64,000 bases of DNA from DHVE2 group archaeon (GTDB lineage Archaea > Thermoplasmatota > Thermoplasmata > Thermoplasmatales > Aciduliprofundaceae), in contig JALWRZ010000014.1 in the NCBI GenBank assembly GCA_026993785.1, positions 40,323 to 104,322 on the forward strand, in the 5' to 3' direction. This document shows, piece by piece, positions 24,581 through 33,687 of this stretch; the stretch's first letter is position 1, and each line of letters begins with the position of its first letter. A program made the translations under genes and the position numbers. The notes beneath the pieces were generated by a model. That model saw only the letters and a program-made list of their open reading frames with translations. It did no database searches and had not been told where the DNA came from.

Positions 24581-25801
24581 TCAGGCGCCGAATTTTTCGG
24601 CGCGGTTTGTGATATTAAGAACGATGCTCATTATATCGCTCCCCTTTATTCTCAGCGAGCCCCTGGCGCAGGCAATTTCATTGAACTCTGTGCCCTCCCT
24701 TCTGGAATCCGACGCATACACCAAGATTGGCACAGGATCCCCTGAATGATCACCTACTGTGCACGGCGTGCTATGGTCTGCGGTTATGATAAGCGCCACA
24801 TCCTCGGGAAGTATCTTCAGAAGATAGCCAACGGCTTCGTCAATTCTCTCCATTACCTCCACCTTCTTCTTTGGCAGCATATCATGGCCCGCTATATCCG
24901 GCGCCTTAATATTCACAAGAACAAAATCGTGGGTTTTGAGGGCTTCAACGGCGTGCCTGAACTTGCCTTTCATATCCGTGTCATAGCTCCCCGTAGCTCC
25001 CGGAAAATCTATGGGCTCAATGCCGGCCATTTTGCATATGCCCCTTATGAGGGGGGTTCCCACCACACAGGCACCTTTCATTCTGTATTTTGCGGAGAAT
25101 TTCTCCATATGGGGTGCCATACCAGCACCACGGGGAAGAAGAATGTTTGCAGGAAGCAGCCCCTCCTTCTCCCGTTCTTTGTTCACAGGATGCTCCTTCA
25201 GAATCTCATAGCTCTTTCTGACGAATAAATTGAGCAGCCGAGCAGTTTTTTCCGCTTCTTCTTTGAGAGGCATGGCATCATGTATTTTCAAGCCCGTGCC
25301 ATGGGGATCCACATCGCTCACGAAGGGGATCAATCCAGGGCCACGCATCACAAGAGCGGCTCTGTGCTCCACACCCTCCTTCACAAAGAACTCCACATCT
25401 TCAATCTTCAATCCGTTTAAGGCCTGTGCAAGCTCATGGGTCCCTTCTTTTATCCTGCCTGCACGGCGATCTTTAACCACAAGATTGTCATCCACGGTGG
25501 CAAAATTGCAGCGGAAGGCTATATCTCCCGGCTCCAGCTCCATATCCAGGCCCGCAGCTTCAAAGGGACCGCGTCCGGTATAAACCTTATAGGGATCATA
25601 GCCAAGGATGTTGAGATGTGAGGTATCACTCCCGGCCCTGATGCCTGGAGCTATGGGGTCCATTAATCCCACCATGCTCTTCCTCGCCAGAGAATCTAAA
25701 TTCGGCGTGCGGGCATACTGCAGTGGGGTTTTGTAATCCAGCTCCCTATTGGCCCTGTCCCCAGCACCGTCTAAGATTACAAGCAAAGCTTTTCTGGGCA
25801 T
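24581..25801 (-). CDS. apgM: 2,3-bisphosphoglycerate-independent phosphoglycerate mutase
   Basis: Glycolytic/gluconeogenic enzyme converting 3- to 2-phosphoglycerate. The 406-residue protein starts with the alkaline-phosphatase-superfamily metal motif ILDGAGDR, has the nucleophile Ser in AGSDTSHLNILGYDP near residue 58, and ends with KAPDIAGHD and TADHSTPCTVGDHSGDPVP metal ligands. Length and motifs match archaeal aPGAM (COG3635). Confidence 0.95.
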   Translation of the reverse strand: MPRKALLVILDGAGDRANRELDYKTPLQYARTPNLDSLARKSMVGLMDPIAPGIRAGSDTSHLNILGYDPYKVYTGRGPFEAAGLDMELEPGDIAFRCNFATVDDNLVVKDRRAGRIKEGTHELAQALNGLKIEDVEFFVKEGVEHRAALVMRGPGLIPFVSDVDPHGTGLKIHDAMPLKEEAEKTARLLNLFVRKSYEILKEHPVNKEREKEGLLPANILLPRGAGMAPHMEKFSAKYRMKGACVVGTPLIRGICKMAGIEPIDFPGATGSYDTDMKGKFRHAVEALKTHDFVLVNIKAPDIAGHDMLPKKKVEVMERIDEAVGYLLKILPEDVALIITADHSTPCTVGDHSGDPVPILVYASDSRREGTEFNEIACARGSLRIKGSDIMSIVLNITNRAEKFGA

Positions 25802-25849
25802 AAAGGAAGAATTAAAAGAGCTTTATTAATCTTTTCGCACTGTAAATCA

Positions 25850-26146
25850 TTAATTTTCCGATTCCACCGCCTGTAGCTTTTTCTCCATGGTAGCATCCTT
25901 GTCCACGCGATGGTCTATCTTTATGTCAATAATGACCCTCTTTGCTCCGGCATCAAGCATAGCCTTCTCCGCTTTCTTCACCGCGTTGAAAATCTCATCA
26001 AGAGTTGCAGCTTCCATAACTGTGCTCATGGGTGTGAGCATTATCTTAAGATGCGATGCCTTAAGCTCCTTAAATGCAATTTTCACATATTTTGATACAC
26101 TGGTTCCCACACCCAGGGGAGTTAGGGTTACCTCTGCAATTATCAT
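25850..26146 (-). CDS. MTH1187/YkoF-family protein (UPF0045)
   Basis: The 98-residue protein starts MIIAEVTLTPLGVGTSVSKYV and has the LTPMSTVMEAATLDEIF block of the MTH1187 family (ferredoxin-like fold, tetrameric; thiamine or related ligand suggested for some members). It is divergent from hef with only about 52 bp between start codons. Confidence 0.88.
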   Translation of the reverse strand: MIIAEVTLTPLGVGTSVSKYVKIAFKELKASHLKIMLTPMSTVMEAATLDEIFNAVKKAEKAMLDAGAKRVIIDIKIDHRVDKDATMEKKLQAVESEN

Positions 26147-26164
26147 ATCCCTTTCAATTTCTGC

Positions 26165-26177
26165 ATTAAATTTAAAT
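26165..26177. promoter_or_regulatory. Shared divergent TATA element for the MTH1187-type gene and hef
   Basis: The AT-rich, nearly palindromic attaaatttaaat lies about 25 bp from the ATG at 26146 and about 28 bp from the GTG at 26199. No other TATA-like element fits in the 52-bp gap, so one element may serve both directions, producing two leaderless mRNAs. Confidence 0.5.
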
Positions 26178-26198
26178 CTTTTCCCTCCATATTGGAAT

Positions 26199-28484
26199 GT
26201 GTTTGTATCCCACCCCTTGCTGAAAGAGAACGTGGTTGAGGAGAGGGAGTATCAGAAGAATATAGCAGAAAGCTGTTTGAAGGGCAATACTCTGGTTGTT
26301 CTTCCCACAGGGTTGGGTAAGACAATAATAGCGATCCTCGTCATGGTAGAAATTTTTGAAAAGAAAGGCGGCAAAATTCTCTTCCTCGCGCCCACAAAGC
26401 CGCTGGTGGAGCAGCATGCGAGAAGCATTGAAAAGCTCACAAAGTTACAAAAAGTAATAAAATTCACAGGCGAGGTGAGCAAGAGCAAGAGAAAGGAGAT
26501 GGCGAAGGATGCCCATGTAATCGTGGCCACACCCCAGGTGATTCAGAACGATATAATCTCGGGAGATTTAAATCCTGAGGATTTTACCCTCATTATTTTT
26601 GATGAAGCACATCGCGCAGTTGGAAACTATGCCTATGTATATATAGCCAGGGAATACAGAAAGAGGAGAAAGGATCATCTCATCCTTGGTATAACCGCAT
26701 CTCCCGGTGGAAATGAGGAGAAAATAATGGAAATCATAGAAAATCTCGGTATAGAGAATGTGGAGATAAGAACAGAAGAAGACAGGGATGTCAGGCCCTA
26801 CGTGAAGGGATTCAAGATAAGGTGGGTAGAGCTCCCCATGCCCGAGGAGCTTAAGGAGCTGCATGCTGCGCTCAAGGAGCTTTATAATGGGATAATTGAT
26901 GAGCTAAGAAAATTTGGATTATTTGTGACGCTCCGTCGCGTTACCCGGGGAGATATACTGCGGGCGCAGCAGGAAGTTCAATCCTCTATTCAGGATGGAA
27001 AGAGCGGGTATTATCAGGCCGCTATGCTGCTCACCCAGGCCATAAAGGTGGATTACGCCCTCGAATATTTAGAAACGCAGGGTTTTGAAGCATGCTACTC
27101 CTATCTTGAGAAGATAATTCAAGAGGGAAACACGAGGGGAGGAAGTAAGGCGGCGAGGAATCTCATAAGGGACGAGAGATTTATTAAGGTGGTTAAGCTT
27201 GCCCGGGAAATTGGCGAGAGAAGAGAGAGTATAGAGAACCCAAAGCTTGATGCCTTGAAAATAATCATAAGAAAGGAGCTTGCCTCGAATCCCGATTCCC
27301 GGATTATCGTATTCACGCATTTTAGAGAGACCGCCATACTTGTGACCCGAGTTCTCAATGAGCTGGAAGAGGTTCGCGCAGCTCGTTTTGTCGGTCAGGC
27401 AAGTAGAGGCGAGGAGGATAAGGGGCTCAAGCAGAAGGAGCAGGTGGAGATAATAGAGAAATTCAAGAGGGGAGAATATAATGTTCTGGTGGCAACCTCT
27501 GTTGCTGAGGAGGGCCTGGATATACCTGCCACGGATATGGTGATATTCTACGAGCCCGTGCCCTCGGAGATAAGGAGCATACAGAGGCGGGGCAGAACTG
27601 GCAGGGCAAGGATAGGCAAGGTTGTTATACTAACTACAAAGGGCACGAGAGATATGGCATATCTATTCTCTTCGAGAAGCAAGGAGAAGCGCATGAAAAA
27701 TGAGCTGTTATGGCTTAGAATGCTCTTAAAGGATAAATTGAGGGGCAAGGAACAGCGGAGTATATTTTCTGAGAAAACTAAGATGCAGGAGAGGAAAGAA
27801 ATCACTCCGAGAAAAGGACAGCTTACCCTCATAGATTTTGAGAATGAGAAACCGAAACTCTATGTGGATCATCGTGAATTCCGAAGTGAGGTTGTTAAGC
27901 TCTTATCCGAGAGCTTTGTAATTGTGCCTCAGGCTCTCTCTGTGGGAGATTATCTCATATCCCCGCGGCTCATCGTGGAGCGAAAAACCACCTCTGATTT
28001 TCTGGAATCCATAAAAGATGGACGCCTGTTCTCCCAGCTTGTTGAGATGCGGAAAAATTACGAGGTTCCCATTTTAATAATTGAAGGGGAGAACTTATTT
28101 GAAAGGGGATTTCATGAGAATTCTATCTACGGAGCACTTGCCTCAATCATAGGAGATTACCGAATACCTGTGATATTCACCAGAAATGAGAGAGAAACTG
28201 CAAAACTTATTGAATTCCTGGCAAAAAGAGAAAATGCATCTAAGGATGATGTGCCCGTGAGAAAAGAGAAGCGGGCAATGAGTGATGAAGAAAGGCAAAG
28301 ATACATAGTTGAATCCCTGCCAAATATATCTGCGAGGCTATCAAAGAGGCTCCTTGAGCATTTTGGTAGTGTGCGCAATGTCATCAACGCGGAGGTGGGA
28401 GAGCTTATTCAGGTGAAGGGCATAGGAAGGAGAACCGCGGAGGAGATTTACGAGATTGTGAATAAAAAGTATAAAAAGAGTTAA
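26199..28484 (+). CDS. hef: Hef-type helicase/XPF-like nuclease
   Basis: Fork-structure DNA repair enzyme of euryarchaea, related to FANCM and XPF. From the GTG at 26199 the product has 761 residues, the usual Hef length. The N-terminal SF2 helicase has PTGLGKT, FDEAHRAVGNY, GITASPGG and QRRGRTGRARIG. A linker follows to about residue 545, then the XPF-type nuclease with ERKTTSDFLESIKDGR (ERK catalytic motif) and a tandem helix-hairpin-helix end (VKGIGRRTAEEI). The frame is open upstream through the neighbouring gene, but the TATA element at 26165-26177 supports the GTG. Confidence 0.95.
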   Translation: MFVSHPLLKENVVEEREYQKNIAESCLKGNTLVVLPTGLGKTIIAILVMVEIFEKKGGKILFLAPTKPLVEQHARSIEKLTKLQKVIKFTGEVSKSKRKEMAKDAHVIVATPQVIQNDIISGDLNPEDFTLIIFDEAHRAVGNYAYVYIAREYRKRRKDHLILGITASPGGNEEKIMEIIENLGIENVEIRTEEDRDVRPYVKGFKIRWVELPMPEELKELHAALKELYNGIIDELRKFGLFVTLRRVTRGDILRAQQEVQSSIQDGKSGYYQAAMLLTQAIKVDYALEYLETQGFEACYSYLEKIIQEGNTRGGSKAARNLIRDERFIKVVKLAREIGERRESIENPKLDALKIIIRKELASNPDSRIIVFTHFRETAILVTRVLNELEEVRAARFVGQASRGEEDKGLKQKEQVEIIEKFKRGEYNVLVATSVAEEGLDIPATDMVIFYEPVPSEIRSIQRRGRTGRARIGKVVILTTKGTRDMAYLFSSRSKEKRMKNELLWLRMLLKDKLRGKEQRSIFSEKTKMQERKEITPRKGQLTLIDFENEKPKLYVDHREFRSEVVKLLSESFVIVPQALSVGDYLISPRLIVERKTTSDFLESIKDGRLFSQLVEMRKNYEVPILIIEGENLFERGFHENSIYGALASIIGDYRIPVIFTRNERETAKLIEFLAKRENASKDDVPVRKEKRAMSDEERQRYIVESLPNISARLSKRLLEHFGSVRNVINAEVGELIQVKGIGRRTAEEIYEIVNKKYKKS

Positions 28485-29893
28485 GAGAATTTTCTCCTTC
28501 GCAGAATTACAAAAATCGCCATAGTTATGAGAAGCATTGCGGGCATCCATAGGAACTCAGGGATTGCTTCCTCAGGTGTGGCTCTTATCGGATTGCTTTT
28601 TAATCCCTCGCCCATATCATTTATCGCTACCACGTAGTATCTATAACTCTGACCACTCATCACAGCCGTATCGTTGTAATATAATTGATCCGGAAATACA
28701 GAGGCAATAAGAGTGCCGTTTCTGTAAATCCTGTAAGAGTTTATTGCTTTGCCTCCGTCACCCTCGGGCATACTCCAGCTTAGATTAACAAAACCCTTTC
28801 CAGAAAGTGCCACAAGATTGCGTGGGGCACTGGGCACGGCATATTTGGAGGGATACTTGTCCGTTCTACCGGAACCACCAATTCTATAAATCCAATCCAC
28901 CACACCATCGTCGTTATTATCGTTGCTCTCGTTGTTGTGGGCCCAGTCTCTCCAGTAGTTGCCATATCCTTCATCTACGGCATACCAGAAATTCTTGGTT
29001 GATTCATCTTTCGCCTGCACAATGGAAGACTCATAATAGTCCTCCGAATTATTGTTATAGTAGAAAATGTTCTTCACAAATTTATTTTGTATGCAATCTC
29101 CACTGGCTACGTAGACCTCTATCCCATATCCTTTACTGTCAGAAATGAAATTTCCCTCTATTGTGTTGTTACTGGCTCCCCAGTAGAGATATATGCCTCT
29201 AGAATTGTTGGAAATAGTATTGTTCCAGATCTTGTTATCCCTGGAAAAGGAGTAGAGTATGATACCGTTGTAGGTTTCATCCTCGATAATATTCTCAGCC
29301 ATGCTGTTATTGTTAGAGTATCCAATAAATAACCCATTATCTATATTTCTCAAAACATTGCGTCTCACCGTATTGTTATCGGAGAAGCTCAGAATCACGC
29401 CTTGATACTTTATATTCTCGAGAGTATTGAATTCCACAGTGTTAACTGAAGATTCGTGAATATAGATGCCTCTGGTTATTTCCCTGATTTCATTATCCCT
29501 AATTATTCCATTTTTTACTTGATGAAGATGTATCCCAGCCCCTATGTTATAGGTTTCGCTGCTCAAAGAGGCATTATGAAGATAGCAATCTCGGATTACA
29601 AAATGATCTGTTGTGTTGCCAATATAGATTGCATCCTCAGCTGCTCCATGGACATCAATATCCCATCCAGCAATTATCCACGGATCATCAGACGTACCAC
29701 TTCCACCAGTAACACCATGTAGGGGATTGAACTCAGCGTTGCCGTCTATTCTGATGATATCATGGGGAGTATATCTCAATGACCGTGCAAATTGCGATGG
29801 AGTTACCTCGCTACTAACTGCAACATTTACTACAAGTATCATAGAAGATACAAGTAGCAATGATGCGAAAATAACAATAGCTTTAATACGCAT
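28481..29893 (-). CDS. Secreted beta-helix (NosD/periplasmic copper-binding-like) protein with fibronectin type III domain
   Basis: The 470-residue surface protein starts with a signal peptide (MRIKAIVIFASLLLVSS). Residues about 75-330 form a right-handed parallel beta-helix with repeated N-T-I/N-x-I rungs (NGIIRDNEI, NTVRRNVLRNI, NKIWNNTISNNS). A fibronectin type III-like domain (SAPRNLVALSGKGFVNLSW) occupies about 355-440. The C-terminus EAIPEFLWMPAMLLIT, hydrophobic helix and RRRKFS resembles a PEF-CTERM archaeosortase sorting signal. Many N-x-S/T sequons suggest N-glycosylation. GGAGGAGTTGAG precedes the ATG. Confidence 0.85.
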   Translation of the reverse strand: MRIKAIVIFASLLLVSSMILVVNVAVSSEVTPSQFARSLRYTPHDIIRIDGNAEFNPLHGVTGGSGTSDDPWIIAGWDIDVHGAAEDAIYIGNTTDHFVIRDCYLHNASLSSETYNIGAGIHLHQVKNGIIRDNEIREITRGIYIHESSVNTVEFNTLENIKYQGVILSFSDNNTVRRNVLRNIDNGLFIGYSNNNSMAENIIEDETYNGIILYSFSRDNKIWNNTISNNSRGIYLYWGASNNTIEGNFISDSKGYGIEVYVASGDCIQNKFVKNIFYYNNNSEDYYESSIVQAKDESTKNFWYAVDEGYGNYWRDWAHNNESNDNNDDGVVDWIYRIGGSGRTDKYPSKYAVPSAPRNLVALSGKGFVNLSWSMPEGDGGKAINSYRIYRNGTLIASVFPDQLYYNDTAVMSGQSYRYYVVAINDMGEGLKSNPIRATPEEAIPEFLWMPAMLLITMAIFVILRRRKFS

Positions 29894-29984
29894 CTCAACT
29901 CCTCCTCATAAAGTATAGGTGCGTGTCTTATTTAAACCTTTTTAAAGAAAAGATTAAAATATTGCGGGTCTTTCCACAAACTGG

Positions 29985-30069
29985 GCCGGGGTAGCCAAGT
30001 GGACTACGGCGCCAGCCTTGAGAGCTGGTCCCCTTATTGGGGGCGGGAGTTCGAATCTCCCCCCCGGCG
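29985..30069 (+). tRNA. tRNA-Ser (UGA)
   Basis: Cloverleaf with a long variable arm (class II). Acceptor GCCGGGG/CCCCGGC, anticodon stem CCAGC/GCTGG with loop CTTGAGA giving anticodon TGA, variable arm TCCCCTTATTGGGGGC, T loop TTCGAAT, discriminator G. No intron. Confidence 0.95.
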
Positions 30070-30101
30070 CCTGAATACGGTTTAAATACCAAAACTCTTT
30101 T

Positions 30102-30713
30102 ATGATGGCTTACAATCATCTTCTCATGGACGTATTTGAAACTATAAATAGCTATAGAGTTCGTTTTGCAAACCACTGGGAGCATATGAAGTTCTGGCAA
30201 AACCTCGGGGTATCATTGTTATTCGTATCTCTCATCACGCTGGGAGCCAAGATTCGTATCTACTTGCCATTTACACCAGTGCCATTTACTCTTCAGACCT
30301 TTTTCATAATGACTGCCTCACTCTATTTGCGGGAAAAATGGGCATCCCTTTCCACGGGAATCTATCTTCTTTTGGGTCTTGTAGGCATCCCAGTGTTTGC
30401 AGGAGATAGCTCCGGTGTTTCCTATTTCTTTGGCTCCACGGGAGGATATCTAATCGCCTTTCTAATAGTGCCTCCCATAATCTCGCATCTCTTCCGTAGA
30501 TATGGATATACCTGGAAATCCGCTTTCGCCGCCAGCTTTATGGGTTCAATGCTTATACTTGCAATAGGAAGCATTTATCTTGGTATCTACATAGGAAATC
30601 TCGCACAGGGCATTATTCAGGGCTTTCTGCTCTTCCTTGGTGTTGAGCTTTTCAAAGCTCTGGGCTCTGCTGGAGCAGCAAAAATTCTTTTCCCAGGAGT
30701 TCTAAAAACTTAA
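30102..30713 (+). CDS. bioY: BioY-family biotin transporter substrate-binding protein
   Basis: S-component of an energy-coupling-factor type vitamin transporter for biotin. The 203-residue protein has about six membrane segments and the BioY signature IYLPFTPVPFTLQTFFIM plus GSTGGYLIAFLI. A TATA-like tttaaatacc (30081-30090) lies about 20 bp before the ATG; internal ATGs at 30105 and 30126 are alternative starts. No ECF ATPase genes are adjacent, so it would share them or work alone. The carboxylase subunit gene at 42943 belongs to a biotin-dependent system. Confidence 0.9.
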   Translation: MMAYNHLLMDVFETINSYRVRFANHWEHMKFWQNLGVSLLFVSLITLGAKIRIYLPFTPVPFTLQTFFIMTASLYLREKWASLSTGIYLLLGLVGIPVFAGDSSGVSYFFGSTGGYLIAFLIVPPIISHLFRRYGYTWKSAFAASFMGSMLILAIGSIYLGIYIGNLAQGIIQGFLLFLGVELFKALGSAGAAKILFPGVLKT

Positions 30714-30749
30714 ATATCAGATTTTATATCCCCTCAATGCTTGCGCAAT

Positions 30750-30822
30750 GCGGGTGTGGTGTAGCCTGGTAACACGAGGCCCTGCCACGGCTTTGCCCCG
30801 GGTTCAAATCCCGGCACCCGCA
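30750..30822 (+). tRNA. tRNA-Gly (GCC)
   Basis: Acceptor GCGGGTG/CACCCGC, D arm GTGTAGCCTGGTAACAC, anticodon stem AGGCC/GGCTT with loop CTGCCAC giving anticodon GCC, T arm CCGGGTTCAAATCCCGG, discriminator A. A copy of the intergenic hairpin repeat begins about 12 bp downstream. Confidence 0.95.
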
Positions 30823-30834
30823 TTTTTCTCATCA

Positions 30835-31062
30835 GGGAACCTCCGGCGGGTTCCCATACCCTCCAGCATCCCCTCTGAGAACCACCAGCGGTTTTCCACG
30901 AGGGGACACCTACGCCGCGTCCCGCTAAAGCGAGGCTGGCACGCATCTTACGATGCTCGTTCTCCCCTTTACCCCGCTCCCTTATCTTTATGGGGGTTTA
31001 GAAAGGGGGTGGAACCCTCTTCGTGGGGGTGTAGAGAGGGGGCGAAGCCCCCTTCGTGGGAA
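30835..31062. repeat. Modular intergenic hairpin repeat, copy 2 (inverted relative to copies 1 and 3)
   Basis: This fills the space between tRNA-Gly and the UbiD-like gene. It starts with GGGAACC-N7-GGTTCCC (30835-30855) and ends with two tandem units beginning GGGGGTTTAGAAAGGGGG (30991) and GGGGGTGTAGAGAGGGGG (31025). Positions 31023-31060 match the reverse complement of 52987-53024 at 36 of 38 bases. GATGCTCGTTCTCCC (about 30952-30966) is the reverse complement of bases in copy 1. No coding potential is supported here. Confidence 0.8.
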
Positions 31063-31093
31063 AGGTTTTTAACATGCGTGAAAATATACATAT

Positions 31094-32335
31094 ATGCTGG
31101 AGAAATACCTTGAGCTCTTCAGAGATGAGGTTGTACATATAAAAGATGCAACTCTCGAAGGACTTGTATCCCACATGAAAAGGGAGAGAAAGAGAATTTT
31201 GTACTTTGAGGATGCAAATGGATACAGGGTTGTGGCCAATCTCTGGACCTCCCGGGAGAGATTTAAAAGAGTGCTGAGTGAAGACCTCATAAATCTTCTC
31301 CTTACCTCCATAGATTCTCCAATGAGATACGAGATTAGGGAGTTTGATATGAAAAGCCATGATTTCTCCCTACTGGATTTTCCATTCCCCAGATACTATG
31401 CGGGGGATGGCGGGCGATATATCACTTCGGGAGTGGTTTTTGCTGAGTATGAGGGAAAGAGGAACGCATCCTTCCATCGTCTTATGATTCTCGATGAGCG
31501 TAGAGCAGCCATAAGGCTCGTGCCTCGAGATCTTTACAGTATGCACCAAAAAGCCAAAGAGAGGGGGGAGGAGATTAAAATTGCGCTGGCAATAGGACTC
31601 GAGCCAAATGTTCTCCTGGCCGCAGCAACCTCGGTGGATTATGAAACCGATGAGCTTGAAATAGCCTCTGCTATAAAATATAATTCCCAAGGGAGTTATG
31701 AGACCGCCATGATAACTCCTAACGGCAATATTGTTCCTTATGAGGTTGAGCTTCTTCTGGAAGGTCGGATCACGAATGAGTACGTAGATGAAGGCCCTTT
31801 CCTTGATATTACAGGCACCTATGATATTGTGAGAAAGCAGCCTGTAGTGGTCTTCGAGAGATATTACACAAGAGGTAAGCCAATATTTCATCTTCTTCTT
31901 CCTGGAGGATATGAACACTTCAACCTGATGGGTTTGCCCAGAGAGCCAACCATTTACAGGGAGATAAAAAGGGAGGGAATAGATGTGGTAGATGTTCGTC
32001 TAACCCCTGGAGGCTGTTCTTGGCTCCATGCCGTTGTTAAGATAAGGAAAAAGAGAGATGATGATGGGAAAAGGGCAATACTCGCGGCTTTTCAGGGTCA
32101 TAGATCCCTCAAGCATGTGGTAATAGTGGATGAGGATATAGACATCGGCAATATGGAGGAGGTGGAGTGGGCTTTGGCTACAAGATTTCAGGGAGATAGG
32201 GATCTCATAAAATTGGAGCGTGTGCGTGGAAGCTCTCTGGATCCTAGTTCCTATGAGGGACATCTTACCACCAAGCTGGGATTTGATGCCACAATGCCCT
32301 TAGATTCCAGGGAGAAATTCAAAAGAGTCATCTAA
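31094..32335 (+). CDS. UbiD-family decarboxylase
   Basis: Prenylated-FMN-dependent decarboxylase family. The 413-residue protein has the UbiD core, including ASFHRLMILDERRAAIRLVP, IALAIGLEPNVLLAAATSV and LPGGYEHFNLMGLPREPTIY. In archaea, family members include anhydromevalonate phosphate decarboxylase of the modified mevalonate (isoprenoid) pathway; that role is plausible because this is the only member in the window, but not shown. No UbiX-type flavin prenyltransferase is adjacent. The AT-rich gtttttaaca near 31064 is about 28 bp before the ATG, suggesting a leaderless start. Confidence 0.85.
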   Translation: MLEKYLELFRDEVVHIKDATLEGLVSHMKRERKRILYFEDANGYRVVANLWTSRERFKRVLSEDLINLLLTSIDSPMRYEIREFDMKSHDFSLLDFPFPRYYAGDGGRYITSGVVFAEYEGKRNASFHRLMILDERRAAIRLVPRDLYSMHQKAKERGEEIKIALAIGLEPNVLLAAATSVDYETDELEIASAIKYNSQGSYETAMITPNGNIVPYEVELLLEGRITNEYVDEGPFLDITGTYDIVRKQPVVVFERYYTRGKPIFHLLLPGGYEHFNLMGLPREPTIYREIKREGIDVVDVRLTPGGCSWLHAVVKIRKKRDDDGKRAILAAFQGHRSLKHVVIVDEDIDIGNMEEVEWALATRFQGDRDLIKLERVRGSSLDPSSYEGHLTTKLGFDATMPLDSREKFKRVI

Positions 32336-32414
32336 GCCATCACTTTTTCGAGGAAAAGTTATATATGGTCGAATATTTTATACCCTTATCCACGGAATAT
32401 AAAAGGTGATATAG

Positions 32415-32705
32415 ATGAAGATGTCGCATGGACCCAGGGCCCGTTCGAGAAAGAAGCTGAGGAAGAAGGTTAGAGAAAGGGGTATGCCGCCTATTCGAAG
32501 GTATCTTGCCAAGTTCGAGATCGGGGAGAAGGCCGCGATAGATATAGATCCCTCCGTGCATGAGGGTTTTCCGCATCATCGCTTTCAGGGTTTAACGGGC
32601 GAGGTTGTTGGAAAGCAGGGTCGGGCATACAAAGTCAAAGTTAGGGATGGCGGAAAATACAAGATTCTGATAGTGCATCCCGTTCACCTGAGGAAGGTGA
32701 AGTAA
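32415..32705 (+). CDS. rpl21e: Ribosomal protein L21e
   Basis: The 96-residue large-subunit protein contains SHGPRARSRKKLRKKVRERG, then IDIDPSVHEGFPHHRFQG and TGEVVGKQGRAYKVKV, all L21e hallmarks. AAAGGTGATATAG precedes the ATG. It shares its final base with the start of rpoF (TAATG), the usual archaeal gene order L21e-rpoF-DUF655. Confidence 0.96.
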   Translation: MKMSHGPRARSRKKLRKKVRERGMPPIRRYLAKFEIGEKAAIDIDPSVHEGFPHHRFQGLTGEVVGKQGRAYKVKVRDGGKYKILIVHPVHLRKVK

Positions 32706-33019
32706 TGAGAAAATACCTGACCCTGGCAGAGGTCAAGGAAATTTTGCGGGAAGAGAATGAAAAAAGGGAATTAAATCCCCTGCAAAAATCATCCCTTATG
32801 CATGCTGAAGAGTTTGCCAGACTCAAAAAGGAAGATGCAGAAAAGCTTGTGGAAGAGCTTATGCAGTTAGATTTCGTAGATGAAAAGCATGCCGTTAAAA
32901 TTGCAGATGTTTTGCCCATACATCCAGATCAGGTTAGGGCCCTCTACTACAAGGAGAAAATTGTCTTGCCTCCTGAGGATATAAAGAAGATCCTGGATAT
33001 TGTAGCCAAGTATATTTAA
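32705..33019 (+). CDS. rpoF: DNA-directed RNA polymerase subunit F (Rpb4 homologue)
   Basis: Forms the RNA polymerase stalk with subunit E. The 104-residue helical protein has LTLAEVKEIL, NPLQKSSLMHAEEFARL and DVLPIHPDQVRALYYKEK, all typical of archaeal RpoF. It is translationally coupled to L21e. Confidence 0.94.
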   Translation: MRKYLTLAEVKEILREENEKRELNPLQKSSLMHAEEFARLKKEDAEKLVEELMQLDFVDEKHAVKIADVLPIHPDQVRALYYKEKIVLPPEDIKKILDIVAKYI

Positions 33020-33031
33020 GGGGGGCTCGGA

Positions 33032-33580
33032 TTGGAAGATTATGCATATGTGTTGGATTATTTACCACAGGGAAGGCTCGAGGAGAAAAGTTTTCGAAGA
33101 GTCCCCTTAGCCATAGCTGTTGGAGAGAAGGAGTTCAAGCTCTTTGAGCTCATTCCCAAGCCCAACGTCTCTCTAATAATAGGAGAGCGCATCTATATAG
33201 GTAAGGATCTCGAGAAAAGGGAGAAGATAGAGCATGTGAAGAGAAGAATCGCGTATGATGAGCTTACCAACGCTGCAAAGAGCGAGCTGCCCTATGTTCT
33301 TGAGGAGATTGTGAAAAAGCGTGAGGAGGACTTTGTTCGCTTCTTCAACGAGGCACGGCCCATAACCACCAGGCTTCATATGCTGGAGCTGCTTCCAGGA
33401 TTGGGAAAGAAGACCATGTGGGCAATTCTGGAGGAACGTAAGAAAGGGCCATTCAAAAGCTTTGAGGACATAAGAAACAGGGTGAAGCTGACGCATCATC
33501 CTGTGAAGCTCATAGTGAATCGAATACTTTACGAGCTGCAGCACAGATACGAGAAGTACAAGATCTTCGTGGCAAGATAA
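33032..33580 (+). CDS. DUF655 RNA-binding-like protein
   Basis: A conserved archaeal family encoded downstream of rpoF. The 182-residue protein starts MEDYAYVLDYLPQGR (TTG start with an AGGGGGG site), has an N-terminal OB-like beta domain and a helix-hairpin-helix end (LLPGLGKKTMWAILEERKKG). Function unknown; context and fold suggest nucleic acid binding in translation or transcription. Confidence 0.9.
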   Translation: MEDYAYVLDYLPQGRLEEKSFRRVPLAIAVGEKEFKLFELIPKPNVSLIIGERIYIGKDLEKREKIEHVKRRIAYDELTNAAKSELPYVLEEIVKKREEDFVRFFNEARPITTRLHMLELLPGLGKKTMWAILEERKKGPFKSFEDIRNRVKLTHHPVKLIVNRILYELQHRYEKYKIFVAR

Positions 33581-33687
33581 ATTATTTTTGCCTTGAGATC
33601 TTCTCTATGGATAGAAATCTTTGGCCTATGACGCTGGCTCGACGTTTCTGAGGAGGGTTTTAATATTCAAAGAGCATTAGGAAGCAG

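Noticed and set aside
24260..25621. Plus-strand frames opposite proS and apgM
   Set aside because: They are antisense to two clearly recognised enzymes with complete motif sets.
30748..31113. A 121-codon plus-strand frame across tRNA-Gly and the repeat
   Set aside because: It runs through the tRNA and hairpin elements and is not compatible with a protein gene.
33581..33687. Possible C/D-box small RNA (TATGACG and CTGA elements) between the DUF655 and ksgA genes
   Set aside because: Box sequences deviate from consensus and no full C-D'-C'-D layout is visible.
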